Below are positions 30,906-43,760 of a DNA stretch of 64,000 bases, piece by piece. Below the pieces are notes generated by a model. The model was not told the origin of the DNA. It saw only the letters and a program-made list of their open reading frames with translations, and searched no databases. Every line of letters begins with the position of its first letter. The stretch's first letter is position 1. Location: contig CM044961.1 of NCBI GenBank assembly GCA_024516035.1, forward strand, positions 19,434,856 through 19,498,855, read 5' to 3'. The DNA comes from Bactericera cockerelli. Lineage: Eukaryota > Arthropoda > Insecta > Hemiptera > Triozidae. Position numbers and translations under genes: made by a program.

Positions 30906-31629
30906 TGTCTCCCTCCCATACCATCATCCCCCTCCCAGTGGTTTCACAGAGCTCACTCCATTTACTCACTCATCTATTCACTTCTCATATCCTCACAGCA
31001 GACAGCAAGTCAGACATACAGTTGAAATCCTATTCAGGAACACAACAGGAACAGAGACATACATCAAACTCTTCGTGGCTTAGGTTAATATTTATTCTGA
31101 CGTGAGCTTTACTTCAGAAACAAAAAATTGTGGCTTGAGATTATCTTAAGAATGTTTTACAATAATTTCACTGGCCCAAACCAATTTTTTTAAGCAATTA
31201 TAGTCTTAATTAGGCTATAAATGCATGGACAACAAAATAATAAATTTACTTGATATAAAAAACTATTTCCCATTTTTATTCTAATATTTTACCAAGCAAT
31301 TGGCAAAATTGTAAAAAATTACAAATTCTTGCACAATCGTAGAAATTCCACTGTTAAAGCTGTTTTTTTTTTTGTTTAACCTTCTGACAAGCGGACTTCA
31401 TAAATACCCAGCGTCAAGTTCTAGGTGAATACAATCGCTCTCATCAGACACTGAAGTTAAGCAACGTCCAATGAGCTCAGCACTTGATAGGTGACCATTA
31501 ATAAAATTCGAACTCTGTTGAGCTGATCTAACTCAAGTATGGCGAGGTTAATGTGGATAGCTGATTCGTTAGCTGATTTCAGAGACTGTAGAGTAAAACT
31601 TCCGTAAAAATGAAATGGTTTCCTCAATT
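30906..31629. other. Non-coding, nothing recognised
   Basis: AT-rich sequence without repeats or coding signal. Confidence 0.5.
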
Positions 31630-31803
31630 CATTATAATTATTATTACTGTTTACTTTATATAGGACATTATATACAAACAAGTCATGACTAAAATTATGA
31701 ACAATATAAACAAGAAAACAAGATAAAAACAAAATATATAAAAATGTCTTAATAGAACGGCGGGGTTATTGCCTATGGCAATCTCTTCCACCCAACCCAT
31801 TCA
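31630..31803 (-). mobile_element. Tail family T, copy 3
   Basis: Reverse-complement copy with GGGGTTATTGCCTATGGCAA and CTCTTCCACCCAACC; lies 265 bases from copy 2 in opposite orientation. Confidence 0.7.
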
Positions 31804-32067
31804 ACAGGACATAGGACACGAAGAGGTTGGAGATTTGATGCTTAGCTGCATCTAGTTAAGAAGTTGCTTTCTATGTATGTAAGTGAACATTCTGAACGAG
31901 TGCTTCAAATTATGAACAGTTATAATTTCATTATGGCACTGACAATGTTGCAAAATATGAATAATTACATCTGTGGTTACAAACAATGTGCTTAATTTCA
32001 GTTTTTGACAAAATAAATCATATGGGTGGAATCACATGACTCTATAATTATAATCACAAGACTATAA

Positions 32068-32275
32068 GGTATAAGGCTTGGGTGGAAGAGATTGCCACAG
32101 GCAATAATCTCGCCCTTTAGTTAGGACATATGTATTGTATGTATCTATTTTTTTCCATTTTATTGTTTACATTGTTACCATTTTTTCATTATTTTATATT
32201 CTAATTATTTGTATTATACATAATTATAATAAATGTCTTTGTATCTAATAAAGCATTTAATAATAATAAAATTTT
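32068..32275 (+). mobile_element. Tail family T, copy 2
   Basis: Matches copy 1: GGGTGGAAGAGATTGCCACA, CGCCCTTTAGTTAGGACATA and TCTAATAAAGCATTTAATAA. Confidence 0.75.
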
Positions 32276-32469
32276 GGTATGAAACTTTCAAGGTGTTAGC
32301 AGAGATCAGATCCTTCTCCTTGGATTCTGATCCTCGAATCTATTACTGTTTCTCTCTCTCTCATTTATTCGTATGTATTTTTTCACATGATTTGAATTTA
32401 TTAACCTTTGCCATTCTAACTCACAACGGATTTGTACATTATCCTTCTCTTTATCTCTCCTCTCTCTCT

Positions 32470-32548
32470 CTCTTTCAGCTTATAGAAGATGTAGTGTATG
32501 AACTATTTTCTTGTACAAATAAATAAAAGTATTCAATCCAATTCATTT
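32470..32548 (+). mobile_element. LINE 3' tail, second copy
   Basis: GCTTATAGAAGATGTA and TACAAATAAATAAAAGTATT with the TCAATCCAATTC end match the tail at 29450-29528. Confidence 0.6.
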
Positions 32549-32723
32549 TGCTTGTTTTTCCGGGTATCTCTCCTTTTCTTTATCCACCTCTCTTTCTCCC
32601 TTTCTTCTGCTCTATCTCAATCGCTCTGTATTTTCCATCTGGCATTCTGTTCCGATATATTTATATCATCGATTTTTCATAATAAATACATATTATATAG
32701 GTACAATCGTATAGTAAATTGAA

Positions 32724-32804
32724 AAACGTAAATCTTACTATTGGAATATGTACATATCTAATATTATGTACATTTGTAAATATTTCAATAGTAGGATTTA
32801 CGTA
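32724..32804. repeat. Imperfect 30-bp inverted repeat
   Basis: ACGTAAATCTTACTATTG pairs with CAATAGTAGGATTTACGT with one mismatch; further bases pair inward. Confidence 0.75.
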
Positions 32805-33329
32805 CATATTATGTAGCAGTGTAGCTACTTGTGGAGGGTTCATTTAATGGAGAACGTGGATTGGAGCCTGTCTTTGGTTCGAATCCAACCGTTGATATAA
32901 TGTACATGTTAAACTCCTCGTCGTGATGTTCAAAAGATGAAGATGATACTAACAGAAGTCCTCACAATGGTTTAACGCGCATCATGATAATCAGATAAAT
33001 ACTTTGATTTGATTTGATTTATTCTTTATTTAATACAATAGTAATTTGAGACATGGTGTCTTGTCTTGTCCCAATTATTTCGAGACAATTTAGGAAAAGT
33101 TTGTGTTCGCAACTATGAAACTATTTCTAACCCAACTCTGTTTGAAACCATGAAAACTATTCTCTGTAGCTTACCAAAGCCGTGCTATGCAACAAGAAAA
33201 CAGTCTACTCTCTCAATTCAAATATCAATCTCTTCCATCTTTTATTCTCCATCTTTCTATTCTCTTCCAACCCATTTCTCTCCCCCTCCCACTCCTTCTC
33301 TTATCGTTCTATATTCAAATCCCTCCCCA

Positions 33330-35190
33330 CACTCCTGTTTCTCGTCCTCAATCTCTACACCCCTGTCCCTCACCAACCCTCCTCTCCCACACCCCAGTCC
33401 CTCACTCCCCTCCTCTCCCACACCCCAGTCCCTTATCATCCTCCTCTACCACACCCATGTCCCTCTCCCACAACACAGTCCCTTATCATCCTCCTCTACA
33501 CCCCTGTCCCTCACCACCCCTCCTCTCCTACACCCCAGTCCCTTATCATCCTCCTCTACACCCTTGTCCCTCACCACCCCTCCTCTACCACACCCCAGTC
33601 CCTTATCATCCTCCTCTACAGTCCTGACTCTCATGCCTCTTCTATCCGAAGGTCCTGTCCCTCATTCATTTTCCCACACCCGTGTCCTTCAACACCCCTC
33701 CTCTCTCTCAACCCTGTCCCTCACCCCCCCTCCCCCCCACACCCCTTACCCTCACCACCCCTCCTCTCCCACACCCCAGTGTCTCTCATGTCCCTCCTAT
33801 CCGTAGGTCCTATATTTCATCCCCTTCCAATCACACAGCCGTATCCTTCATTCATTTTCCCACACCCGTGTCCTTCACCCCCTCCTCTCTCTCAACCCTG
33901 TCCCTCACTCCCTCCTCTCTCACACCCCAGTCCCTCACTCCCCTCCTCTCCAACACCCCAGTCTCTTATCATCCTCCTCTACACCTTTGTCTCTCATCCC
34001 GCTCCTATCTGTAGATCCTGTACCTCATCCTCCTCCAATCACACAGACCTGTCTCTCATTCATTTTCCCACACCCGTGTCCTTCAACCCCCCTCCTCACC
34101 TACACCCTTGTCCCTCATTCCCTCCTCTTCCACACCCCACTCCCTTATCATCCTCCTCTACAGCCCTATCTCTCATGCCTCTCCTATCCGAAGGTCCTGT
34201 CCCTCATTCATTTTCCCACACCCGTGTCCTTCAACACCCCTCCCCTCTCTCAACCCTGTCCCTCACCACCTCTCCTCTCCCACACCCTAGTCCCACCACC
34301 CTTCCTCTCCCACACCCCAGTCCCTTATCATCCTCCTCTACAGACATGTCTCTCATGCCGCTCCTATCACACAGACCTGTCCCTCATTCATTTTCCCACA
34401 CCCGTGTCCTTCAACCTCCCTCCTCACCCACACATCAGTCCCTGATCATCCTCCTCTACACCCCTGTCCTTCAACACCCCTCCTCTCCCACACCCCAGTG
34501 TCTCTCATGCCCCTCCTATCCGAAGGTCCTATACCTCATCCCCTTCCAATCACACAGCCGTATCCTTCATTCATTTTCCCACACCCGTGTCCTTCAACAC
34601 CCCTCCTCTCTCTCACCCCTGTCCTTCACCCACCTCTTCTCTCATACCCCTGTCTCTTAACCCCCTCCTCTCTTTCAACAGGCCTCAACCCCTCCTCTCC
34701 CACACCCCTGTCCCTCACACCCCTCCTCTCCTACACCCCTGTCCTTCAACCCCCCTCCTACACCCCTGTCCTTCAACACCCCTCCTACACCCCTGCCCCT
34801 CATCCCCCCACTACACCCGTGTCCTTCAACCCCCCCACTACACCCCTGTCTCTCACCCCCCCTACTACACCCCTGTCTCTCACCCCCCCTACTACACCCC
34901 TGTCTCTCACCCCCCCCCCACTACACCCCTGTCTCTCACCCCCCCCTCCTACACCCCTGTCTCTCACCCCCCCCCCCACTACACCCCTGTCTCTCACCCC
35001 CCCCTCCTACACCCCTGTCTCTCACCCCCCCCCCCACTACACCCCTGTCTCTCACCCCCCCCTCCTACAACCCCTGTCTCTCACCCCCCCCTCCTACACC
35101 CCTGTCTCTCACCCCCCCCTCCTACACCCCTGTCTCTCACCCCCCCCTCCTACACCCCTGTCTCTCACCCCCCCCCCCACTACACCCCTG
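33330..35190 (+). repeat. C/T-rich minisatellite with higher-order repeats
   Basis: Short units such as CACACCCCAGTCCCT and CACCCCTGTCTCTCACCCC dominate. At 33640-34620 a larger period of about 170-190 bases is visible from the recurring CTATCCGAAGGTCCT and TTCATTTTCCCACACCCGTG. From 34740 to 35190 a near-homogeneous unit of about 30 bases with C7-C9 runs takes over. Long proline/serine ORFs through it are by-products. Confidence 0.92.
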
Positions 35191-36004
35191 TCCTTATCCT
35201 CCTCCCATTGGCGTTCAATCCTGAAAGTACTCTCCAGTTGCTGGTAATATTTTTCATCCTCTAACTTTTGAATACAGGAGTTTTTTCTTCTCCTGTACAT
35301 CTCGTATGGAGCTGCAATAGAACATCTTTAAATCATTTGAAGATGGGTTGTTGTACAGGTGGTGCAAACAAATGAAATAATATTATTATGAAATGAATAA
35401 TAGGTAGATAGGGACTTATAGAGATTGTTTTAAAATTCATTTTAATAAAGAAAATTCAAAACTACTTTTCTTTTCATTTTACTAATCTACTCTTGTTAGG
35501 TTTCAACTATTAAAAAAAAAAAAAATTGATTATATACCTACTATGTAAGTATGAAGGAACGAAATAGACAAAATATTTCGTTCTTGTCAAAAGTTAAGTC
35601 CTCAAACTAGAAAGTAAAACTGAAGACTGCGTCGAAAAAAAATGCAATGTATTTCATTGTAAATTTTTAATCGGACACCCTGGGTATAGCTTTCTTTTTA
35701 ATGATACATCGAACAAAAAATGGTTGTATTTACGTTAAAACTGTTCGGGTGATCTGTCTCCATTATAATAGGTAAAAAGACTCTCAATAAAACTAATGAA
35801 ACATGCTATTTAGACATTTAAAATAAGTTTTGAATTGGAGGAAGAGGAAGTTGGTTCTGGGATGTATAGGAGATAGGAGGACACTACACATCTTTGTTAC
35901 TCGAGATGAGACATCCCTCTGGAATTCAATTTCCTTTTCCTCACACAGACAATGGCTGCCACACAGGACAGAAAGAAAATACTGCAGCGGTATGAAATAT
36001 GCGT
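35191..36004. other. Non-coding, nothing recognised
   Basis: AT-rich sequence between two low-complexity blocks. Confidence 0.5.
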
Positions 36005-36010
36005 GGGAGG

Positions 36011-36041
<31 letters not shown>

Positions 36042-36320
36042 GTGCTAAGAAAAGAGAGAAGGGTATGAGATGGTAAAAAACTATATGGAGAGGAATAACA
36101 AAGGGTTAGAAAAATAGAGACACAAAAGGTATTACTGAGGAAGAGATATGGAATAGTTCCTAGAGAAAGAGAGAGATAAAGGGAGAGAGAATCATAGAGT
36201 GATATAAATAGGGAGAGAATCAGAGAGTGAGATAAAGGAATAGAGAGGAGAGAGAGGGAGAGAGTGAGATAAAGGAATAGAGAGGAGAGAGAAAGGTATG
36301 GCGGAGCAGGTGGAACAAGA
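36005..36320 (+). repeat. GA-rich tract
   Basis: (AG)n at 36009-36036 and repeated GATAAAGGAATAGAGAGGAG units at 36230-36290. A CT tract follows at 36370-36470. Confidence 0.85.
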
Positions 36321-36692
36321 AAGAGAAATTATAGCTGCAATATAATGGCTTTCGCATTATTATTTATACATCTGTCTCTCTCTCTCTACCTTCGTTTCTG
36401 TCCTACCCTCTCTACCTCTATTCCGTCTACATGTCTGTTCTCTTCCTTCTTTACTTATCCCTTCCTCTATATTTCTATCCTCAAACAATTAGTTTTCATA
36501 TACAGTATGAATCACTCTAATACCAGTGGCACTTTACAGTCTATAGCTTTATACCTTCTCACCTTCTCTCGTATATTCAATCAAAATTTAAAGTGAGCCC
36601 CTGAAAAAAAATTATTGCATATCCCACTTACATAGTAGTTGTAGATTGTAGAATAATGTGGTATAATAGTAAGTTGTCAGATAATTAAATTT

Positions 36693-36840
36693 ACCGACCT
36701 CAGTAGCTTGCTCGATAAGGCGGCGGACTTGTAACCTGTAGGTCGGTGGTTCAAGTCCCGGTTTCAGCGTAGATTTAGTAAAGCGAGTTTGAATAGTTGT
36801 GACATCACGAAAGTGATTTACATAAATAATTATGATAACT
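36693..36840 (+). mobile_element. SINE family B, copy 5
   Basis: CCGACCTCAGTAGCTTGCTC, GGTCGGTGGTTCAAGTCCCG and GTTGTGACATCACGAAAGTG. Confidence 0.9.
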
Positions 36841-38496
36841 TTAAAAAAAAATAACTTTTTTATCTTGTCAGATAATTTGCTACCACTCACACGACGTATA
36901 TAATTATTATTATGTGGAAGGATTTCTGTAAGAGATGCTGACACCACACTGAAGATTGCACGTAAAGTAAAACTAGCAATTATTACTCATATTATTAAAT
37001 ATTATTCTTTACTTTTCCATCTCTTCGTGCAAGTTAATTAGATCCGTCATCCCATCTTATTCAATTTATTATTACTCTTCTTATTAACCAGGAATGTATA
37101 ATTAAAACTGCGAGGTATTATGAAAGTGCGTCCTAGTCTCTTAATGCACTGAAAATTGTCATTTTCAACTTTTTCTTACAATTTTTCTGCCTCTCTGTCT
37201 GCTTTTATATTAATAATTTTATTTTCTTTCTTTCTCGCTGACTCTAGAATTTAGAGGTAGAGAGAGAACATGGCTATCTTTTAAATAAAATTAAAAAAAA
37301 ACAACATAATATATATATTACACCTAGGTAGGTATCCTTATAATAGGATATGTACCTGATTTCTGACAGTGCGAAGTGCATACGATAGATAATAAAATCA
37401 CGGATATTTTTAAAATTCTACCTTATTTGAAATATGAATTCTTAAAAAGATAGGTACTTATCTTAATAATATAGGTACTTAACTACCTATATAGGATATA
37501 GGATGTTCGTTTTTGTAAAAAAAAAAAAAAAAAAATTTTTTACTTAGATTAAAAAAATAAAATCATATTTCGGGAAATGTTGTATCTTCTTGAGCAAGTC
37601 TGGTTTTGTGTCCAAAATTAGCGATGTATTTTAAATTTATTAAATACAAAAGCATGTTTTCTTTTCTAAGAAATGATTTGTTGTTTTTGTATAAATGCCC
37701 GAGTAGTATGGGCTGCGCCATTATTTCATTTTTAAAGGATAGCTACTAACTACAACAGCTGAGAGTGGAATTTTCATATCTAGAAAGAATTTTTGTATTT
37801 CCCTTACCTTCAATATTCATATTTAATTCGGAATAATTCAATTCTTATACCTAGAATCGATCATATTATATTATAAAACATTACAGTTCCTAGGAATCTG
37901 TTCTATTTAATATTTTTCAGAAAATTTATTTTTTACTGAAAAATTCCTGAACGTGGAAATTAGTACTCAGGTATAATTATTTTTATATTAAAAAATTTGT
38001 TCTCCTAGAAGTCTAGAGGGTGAAAATCTAAATTGAAAAAAAAATCAGTTAATCTAATGTGCGCCTGCCATTTCGTAGGTATGCAATGTGCAATAAAGAT
38101 GCTCCCTTCACCGTACCTACCTAATGTTTCACAACTTTACACAGAGTACAATATTATTATAAAATTTATTTTATCATTCTTATAGTTATTAATACTTTAA
38201 TATTAGAAAAATCTAATAGAGAAAAGTTAGGTATTACAAAAATTATTATTATTCCACGATGAAATGAAAATACTCGTAGAATCTACCTTCTTATTTTACA
38301 ATATTCTTTTCAACATGACATGATAGATAATCTCTATTTGATTTGAATGAATGTAACTAATTCTTATTTGAATAAAATTACATTAAATCAAATTCGTTCT
38401 CTCTTCGAATGAACCCTAATACGTGTACCTTTTACGTATTGCATTTAATCCACTTCTTCTTTTAACTTTATACCCTACCCTTCCTTCTATTTGACA
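36841..38496. other. AT-rich, nothing recognised
   Basis: Very AT-rich, with frequent short TAGGTA/TACCTA motifs and an A run at 37519-37535. Confidence 0.55.
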
Positions 38497-38722
38497 TTTT
38501 CATGTCTTTGCTCTGGCACATAACCAAAATTATGTGACGAAATTATGTAACGAAATTATGTAACGAAATATTAAATTATAAAAAGAGAGAAGAGAAAAAG
38601 TATGTGTCATGCGCACAATATGTGTCATGCGCACAATACGAAATTTGGTCAGTTAAGTTTTAGACCTTGAATAGTAAAGATGAAAATGTCCCAATGGTTG
38701 CAGACTCGTATGCAAGCGTTTT
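38497..38722 (+). repeat. Dispersed block, copy of 10655-10975 in opposite orientation
   Basis: Shares CATGTCTTTGCTCTGGCACA, the TTATGTAACGAAA repeats, two GTGTCATGCGCACAATA units, ATAGTAAAGATGAAAATGTC and ACTCGTATGCAAGCG with the reverse complement of 10655-10975. It may be the 5' untranslated part of the LINE that follows. Confidence 0.85.
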
Positions 38723-38752
38723 TTTTAATTTTATCATATACAAGGCTTTCAT

Positions 38753-38782
38753 TCTCAACCATTGATATATCAATGGTTGAGA
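38753..38782. repeat. 30-bp perfect palindrome
   Basis: TCTCAACCATTGATA followed by its exact reverse complement, with no spacer. It lies just before the LINE endonuclease fragment and at the end of the dispersed block 38497-38722. Confidence 0.95.
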
Positions 38783-39260
38783 AGGCACAAAATAAATATG
38801 TTAGAGGCCTCTTTAGCAACCTTTAATCCCCAACCTCATATCGCCTGCATATCTGAGCATTGGTTAACATCAGGGGACGAAAAGTACTGTAATATGCAAG
38901 ACTATCGAGTTGTCACATCTCGCTCTCGCTCTTTACTCCGGCGAGGTATTGCGTACGGAGGTGTTTTAATTTATCTTATGAAAAACATAGAGTTCAAAGT
39001 TCTAGATAGAGTCCACCTTTTAGCCCAAGATTCTGTCTGTGAAATGACAGGAGTTATCCTGGTGGATTCTAATATACATGTTGTCTGTGTATACAGACAG
39101 AGCCCCTGACCTGACTAATTTCTTGCAATTCATGAATATTGTAGAAAAGGTGCTAGCTACCTTCGGCTTAAGCCAAAAGCTGTGCATTTGCGGTGACTTT
39201 AACTTGAACTTTACTGACAACCTAAATAGAGAGACTATGGCATTTTTTTGTGATGTCTAA
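38762..39260 (+). pseudogene. LINE apurinic-like endonuclease fragment, frameshifted
   Basis: Reading through one frame break at about 39105, the segment encodes the N-terminal part of a LINE ORF2 endonuclease. Recognisable parts are CISEHWL, GVLIYL, CVYRQSP (first frame, 38762-39109) and FLQFMNIVEKVL plus LCICGDFNLNF (second frame, 39078-39260), where GDFN is the conserved catalytic and structural motif. The rest of the endonuclease and all of the RT are absent; the sequence falls into GA-rich repeats after 39300. It is a 5' fragment of a dead LINE of the EXO/ENDO-phosphatase type; the clade was not determined. Confidence 0.8.
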
Positions 39261-39299
39261 CATTTTTTCGTTTGTTTACTCTGAACATTACACCTCAAA

Positions 39300-39558
39300 T
39301 GGAGTGAAAAGAGAATGAGAGAAATATCCAATGAGAGAAAAATAAAATAGTGGCAAGAGAGTCACGAGAGACAGGAGCAAAGAAGAATTAAAAGTAATAG
39401 AGACACGAAGATAAAGTGAAAAGTATTGTGAGACATTCAAAGAAACAGAGTGAAAGAGAATAGTGAGAGAATGGATTGAGTGAACTAAAGAATAGTAGGA
39501 CATATGTTTAAAGGAAAAACCGACGAATAAGAAATTATAGAGAACACCATGAGGAAGA

Positions 39559-39599
<41 letters not shown>

Positions 39600-40100
39600 G
39601 TAAAAAAGATAAAGGAGCAATGATAAAATGAGGAATCATAGAGAAAAGTAGAACGAAGAGGGCGAGAGATAAAGGGACATCAAGGGAAAGAGAGAAGTAA
39701 AAAAGAATAAAGGAGCAATGATAAAATCAGGAATCATAGAGAAAAGTAGAACGAAGAGGGAGAGAGATAAAGGGACATCAAGGGAGAGAGAGAACTAAGA
39801 AAGATAAAGGAGCAATCATAAAATAAAGAACCATAGAGAAAAGTATAAGGAAAACCTAGACAGATAAAGGGAGATCAAGGGAGAAAGAGAGAGATAGAAA
39901 GAGAAGTAAGAAAGGTAAAGGGACATCAAGGAAGAGAGAGAGAAACGTAAGAGAGATAAAGGTCAAATCGATAAATAAGAAACCAAAGAAAAAATCATAA
40001 GGAATAGAGAATAATAAAGATAGAGGAAAATCAAGAGAGTGGGATAGAAAGTGAAAGAGAAAGAAAGAGAGAGAGATAGAGAGGAGGAGGGAGATAGATT
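39300..40100 (+). repeat. GA-rich tract with 120-base units
   Basis: GATAAAGGAGCAATGATAAA and AGAGAAAAGTAGAACGAAGA recur at 39608, 39708 and 39798; (AG)n at 39560-39596. Confidence 0.88.
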
Positions 40101-40804
40101 TATGTTCTATGTTGACCATTTCGTTATTTCTGCGAGCTGCCCAGTGCATCAAGCTTCTATTCTAGATTTATGGTGCACTGGTCCCTACCTCCACCTTGGT
40201 GAGATAGGGGTAGGAACCACATCAATTTGCTTTCCAGATTTTGTGTTCTACATTTTTTTCTTTTCTGTGATATATTGACCTCTTTCTGCAATATTATACA
40301 TTTTAAAAATCAACTTTCAGTACATTAATTCTATATGAGCTACAGGTTATTTTGTTCTTTCGTTTGTTTTTCTTTTTTTTTTAAATAGCCAGTAGTGATA
40401 AATGAAATAGGTATACCTAGTTAGATACCAATTTCGAAGTTTTTTCACACTTTAATAATAAGGTATAATTTTATTTAAAACTCATGATCATACGAATCAA
40501 CAAAACGGAAATGCTAGATTATATTTTTAACGGTTACATATTTTGTAATAGGTACTAAAAGGATATTACGCGCTGAAAACTATTATTTTACTTCTAACTA
40601 CATACTCAAATTCAGTGACGTATTCTAATTTTTTATTCAAAGTGCACACTGAATGGTTTCAATTTAACTCTTTTGGCTTTCACTCTTTCATACAATCAAC
40701 AAGAAAATTTTCAGACCCTGTGCATGCAAAGACACAGTCATAATTCTAGAGAGGGATGTACCACAAAAACCTGGGTGTTGGGTCTATAGGGAGATAAATG
40801 CTAT
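40101..40804. other. Non-coding, nothing recognised
   Basis: AT-rich sequence up to a family B SINE. Confidence 0.5.
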
Positions 40805-40943
40805 CATATTTGTATTAATCACTTTCGTGATATCACAACTACTCAAACTCGCTTTACTAAATCTACGCTGAAACCGGGACTTGAACCAACGACCTCCAGG
40901 TTACAAGTCCACTGCCCTATCGAAAAAAACTACTGAGGTCGGT
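40805..40943 (-). mobile_element. SINE family B, copy 6
   Basis: Reverse orientation: ATCACTTTCGTGATATCACA, AACCGGGACTTGAACCAACG and CTACTGAGGTCGGT. Confidence 0.9.
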
Positions 40944-41261
40944 ATAGGGAGATAAATGTTTCTGGTGTCAATCCTATCGCCACGATGGATTCATAGGTGT
41001 TTCACTTTTTGTACACCCTGTAGCACTGAGTGCCGCGTTTTATTTGATTCATAAAGGTACTTGAAGCTTACGTGGGTAAATAATGTGCCCATGATACTTG
41101 AGCATAACTTTTTGCACATCCAGTGCTGGGCGCCGCTTTCCATTTATATACTTGAAGCCCAGGTAGAGAAATAATGTGCCACACTCGAACACAACGAGTA
41201 CTATGCTTTGCGAATAACAATGGGGCTGTTTCACAGCAAACGAGATACAGTAAGGGGCCGA

Positions 41262-41405
41262 ATTTTAAAATAGGATTATAGTTAAGCCAGATTTGAAATA
41301 GGATTAAGATAAGTCAGATTGTCCCTCAAGTCGGGCTAGAGCGCGCTGTGATTGGTTGAAACTCCAAATGAAGGAGTGTTTGGTTTATCTGTAAAACACT
41401 TTTAA
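41262..41405. mobile_element. MITE family H, copy
   Basis: TTGTCCCTCAAGTCGGGCTA and GCGCTGTGATTGGTTGAAAC; the first part (AAATAGGATTA) is duplicated. Confidence 0.6.
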
Positions 41406-41691
41406 TGCTGTACAACACCGATCAACGATATAAGAAGTGAAAGAACGTCACTTTATTTTCTGCTGTGGCTAATGTAAAAATTGGAAAAATCCTTTTTTTT
41501 GTGAACTTCTTCGACCCAAAATTAATTTGTAATGCAAATTTTGCATTATAGTTGTTATTTTAAAAGAGTCACAGTGATGAGTAAATGAGACAGTGTTTTA
41601 TGTTAAATTGATTAATTAGTTACCCTTTTTTTAAGTTAATTGTTCATGTTTTCAAAAGCATGAGTGTTTTAATTAGTAAAATAAAAGTTAA

Positions 41692-41833
41692 TATATTTGT
41701 GTTAATCACTTTCGTGATATCACAATTACTCAAACTAGCTCAACTATATCTACGCTGAAACCGGGACTTGAACCACCGACCTCCAGGATTGTCAAGTCCG
41801 CCGCCTTATCGATCCAGCTACTGAGGTCGGTGT
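41692..41833 (-). mobile_element. SINE family B, copy 7
   Basis: Reverse orientation, well preserved; ends CTACTGAGGTCGG, directly followed by an inverted repeat (41829-41868). Confidence 0.9.
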
Positions 41834-41868
41834 TGTTTAATTTTTTTTTTTTTAAATTAAACAACACC
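41829..41868. repeat. Hairpin, 15-bp stem over a T run
   Basis: GGTGTTGTTTAATTT and AAATTAAACAACACC; it starts on the last bases of the family B SINE. Confidence 0.85.
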
Positions 41869-42537
41869 GTTTGTTTTTAAATTTAAACATGAAGTTTAAA
41901 TACTTCATGAAAATCAGTTTGAGTTTCGATAATTATCCGTACACCTGCCCCGTCATTATCATACGGAACAACAACACAAGAAGCCCTCATACAACGAGCA
42001 CATGAAATAGTTCTCGCTATAACACCGCCGTTCCAATGCCCCCGCCCTACCCTACCCGTAACAACACCCAGGTATAATACACAACTCAACATACTGGTGG
42101 TTGTACAGTAGTTCTATTAGACTGTCGAAGAAGGAGGGGGTCCCATTACACCGACTGTGTGTTTGCTAAAGTGGGTACCTATGATGGTCGATGTACAAAA
42201 ATTGACATGGGTAGTATGGGTACTTGTACTTTTGAGTTTGACATCACATTGAACCTTGTGGTTCCATCGCGATGGGAGGTTTTATCATTCGTTGAGGGAG
42301 TTCTACTGGCGAACTAAAAGTAAATAATTTTGTTAGAAATATTAAGAGCGAATTATAAATATTTTGTTAGAAATTTAAATTTTGCTAAAATTTTGCTCTT
42401 GTATTGCATGCCCGATGCTTCTCATTTTATTTTATTTTGAGGGAGCGAGGATCAAGTTTCAATAAAAACAGTAGGTACCTGCTTATAGTGATGAACACTT
42501 TCTTTAAATGATTTTTAATAAAACTAGTTCAATCCAG
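41869..42537. other. Non-coding with a GC-richer patch
   Basis: 41940-42090 is richer in GC than its surroundings and open on the minus strand (69 codons) but matches nothing recognised. Confidence 0.45.
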
Positions 42538-42720
42538 CCAGCCTCCGTGGCGTAACGGTTGTTACTACTGCCCGTAGTCCAGAGATCTCAAGTTCGATCC
42601 CCGGTTGGAGCAGACTTTTCGAAAAATTTTTTGCTCCAACCGCCAGCCCTACCAACCTCAACCATGACTTTGAAAAATGCCGACCCTAATAGCAAGATAA
42701 GCTAATATGGGATGAAGGCA
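42538..42720 (+). mobile_element. SINE family C, copy 4
   Basis: CAGCCTCCGTGGCGTAACGG, CAAGTTCGATCCCCGGTTGG and CAACCTCAACCATGACTTTG; the middle of the body is deleted. Confidence 0.85.
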
Positions 42721-43289
42721 AGGGAAATTTATAGTTATTTTCAATCCCTTTTTACAGATAAGAGCTTAATTTTATTGTTGTACTGTGTAAACTAGTATAG
42801 TATTTGTAGCACAGGTAGACATACAGTTTTTTCTCCTCCGAAGTTAGAGTATTCAGACGAGAAAGTTATGTTTCTGTAAGTAGGAACTCCAAGCACTTGG
42901 TAGAGTTTTAGGCTATTTTTATATTTTAATTAAATTACAAGAAATTTGTTAATATTGTTATTGTTACAAAAAATAATAACAAATTTGAAAAATATTGTAC
43001 CCCCACACCTTAATTCCTGCAATATTGCATACCAAGCAGCCTCCTCATATACTTTCATATTACCAATTTTATTTTCCTCCCATCTATCAAGTTCTCCTCT
43101 ACTTCATAATTTTCTCCTCCTCCTATTGCCCCAACTCAACCTCCCAATTTTCCAGAAGTTCTCCTCTTTACTTAATAATTCTCTCCCTCTGCAAAAACTT
43201 TGGGAATTAATTACTTCCCCTTCCATGAGTATTTTTTCTGAAAACATAATTATAATAACAACAACGGTGTTTGGATATTTATTACAATA
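42721..43289. other. Non-coding, nothing recognised
   Basis: AT-rich, becoming pyrimidine-rich toward 43290. Confidence 0.5.
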
Positions 43290-43760
43290 TTTCCCCTGTT
43301 CTTCTCTCTCTATTTCCCTCTTTTTCTCTCTAAACCTCTCTTTTTCCCATTTCTGCCCTCTCCTCTTCCCTCTTAAAGTCTCCTTCGTCTATTCCTTTCT
43401 CTGTCTTCTCTCTCTTTCTATCTCTACAACGTACTTTTCTCGCCAAAAACTTTCGTCATTTCTCACTCTAATTATTCTATTTTAATTTTCCTCCCCTTTC
43501 TCTCCTTCTTCATCCCTTTCTCTCTCCTTTTACTATCTCTCTTTCTCTCTCTGTCCTTCCGGTCTCTCACTATATTCCTGTTTCTCTCGCTTTATCTTCC
43601 TCTCTCTGTCTAATTTTCCATTTCTCTCTCACTCTCACGGAAAAGTTTCTACAAACAAAGCTTAACTGTTGAAGAGTTATGAACCCCATTAATGTATTTG
43701 CTGTGTTTCTCTCTCTCTCTCTCTCTTCCTCTCTCTCTCTCTCCCCACTTCAACTGTTAC
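43290..43760 (+). repeat. CT-rich tract
   Basis: Pyrimidine-rich with (TC)n at 43700-43745. Confidence 0.85.

Noticed and set aside
33182..34660. 492-codon and overlapping Pro/Ser-rich open frames
   Set aside because: All lie in a C/T minisatellite; several frames are open at once, as expected from repeats without stops.
41883..42092. Minus-strand exon candidate in a GC-richer patch
   Set aside because: No recognisable domain and no consistent splice partner.
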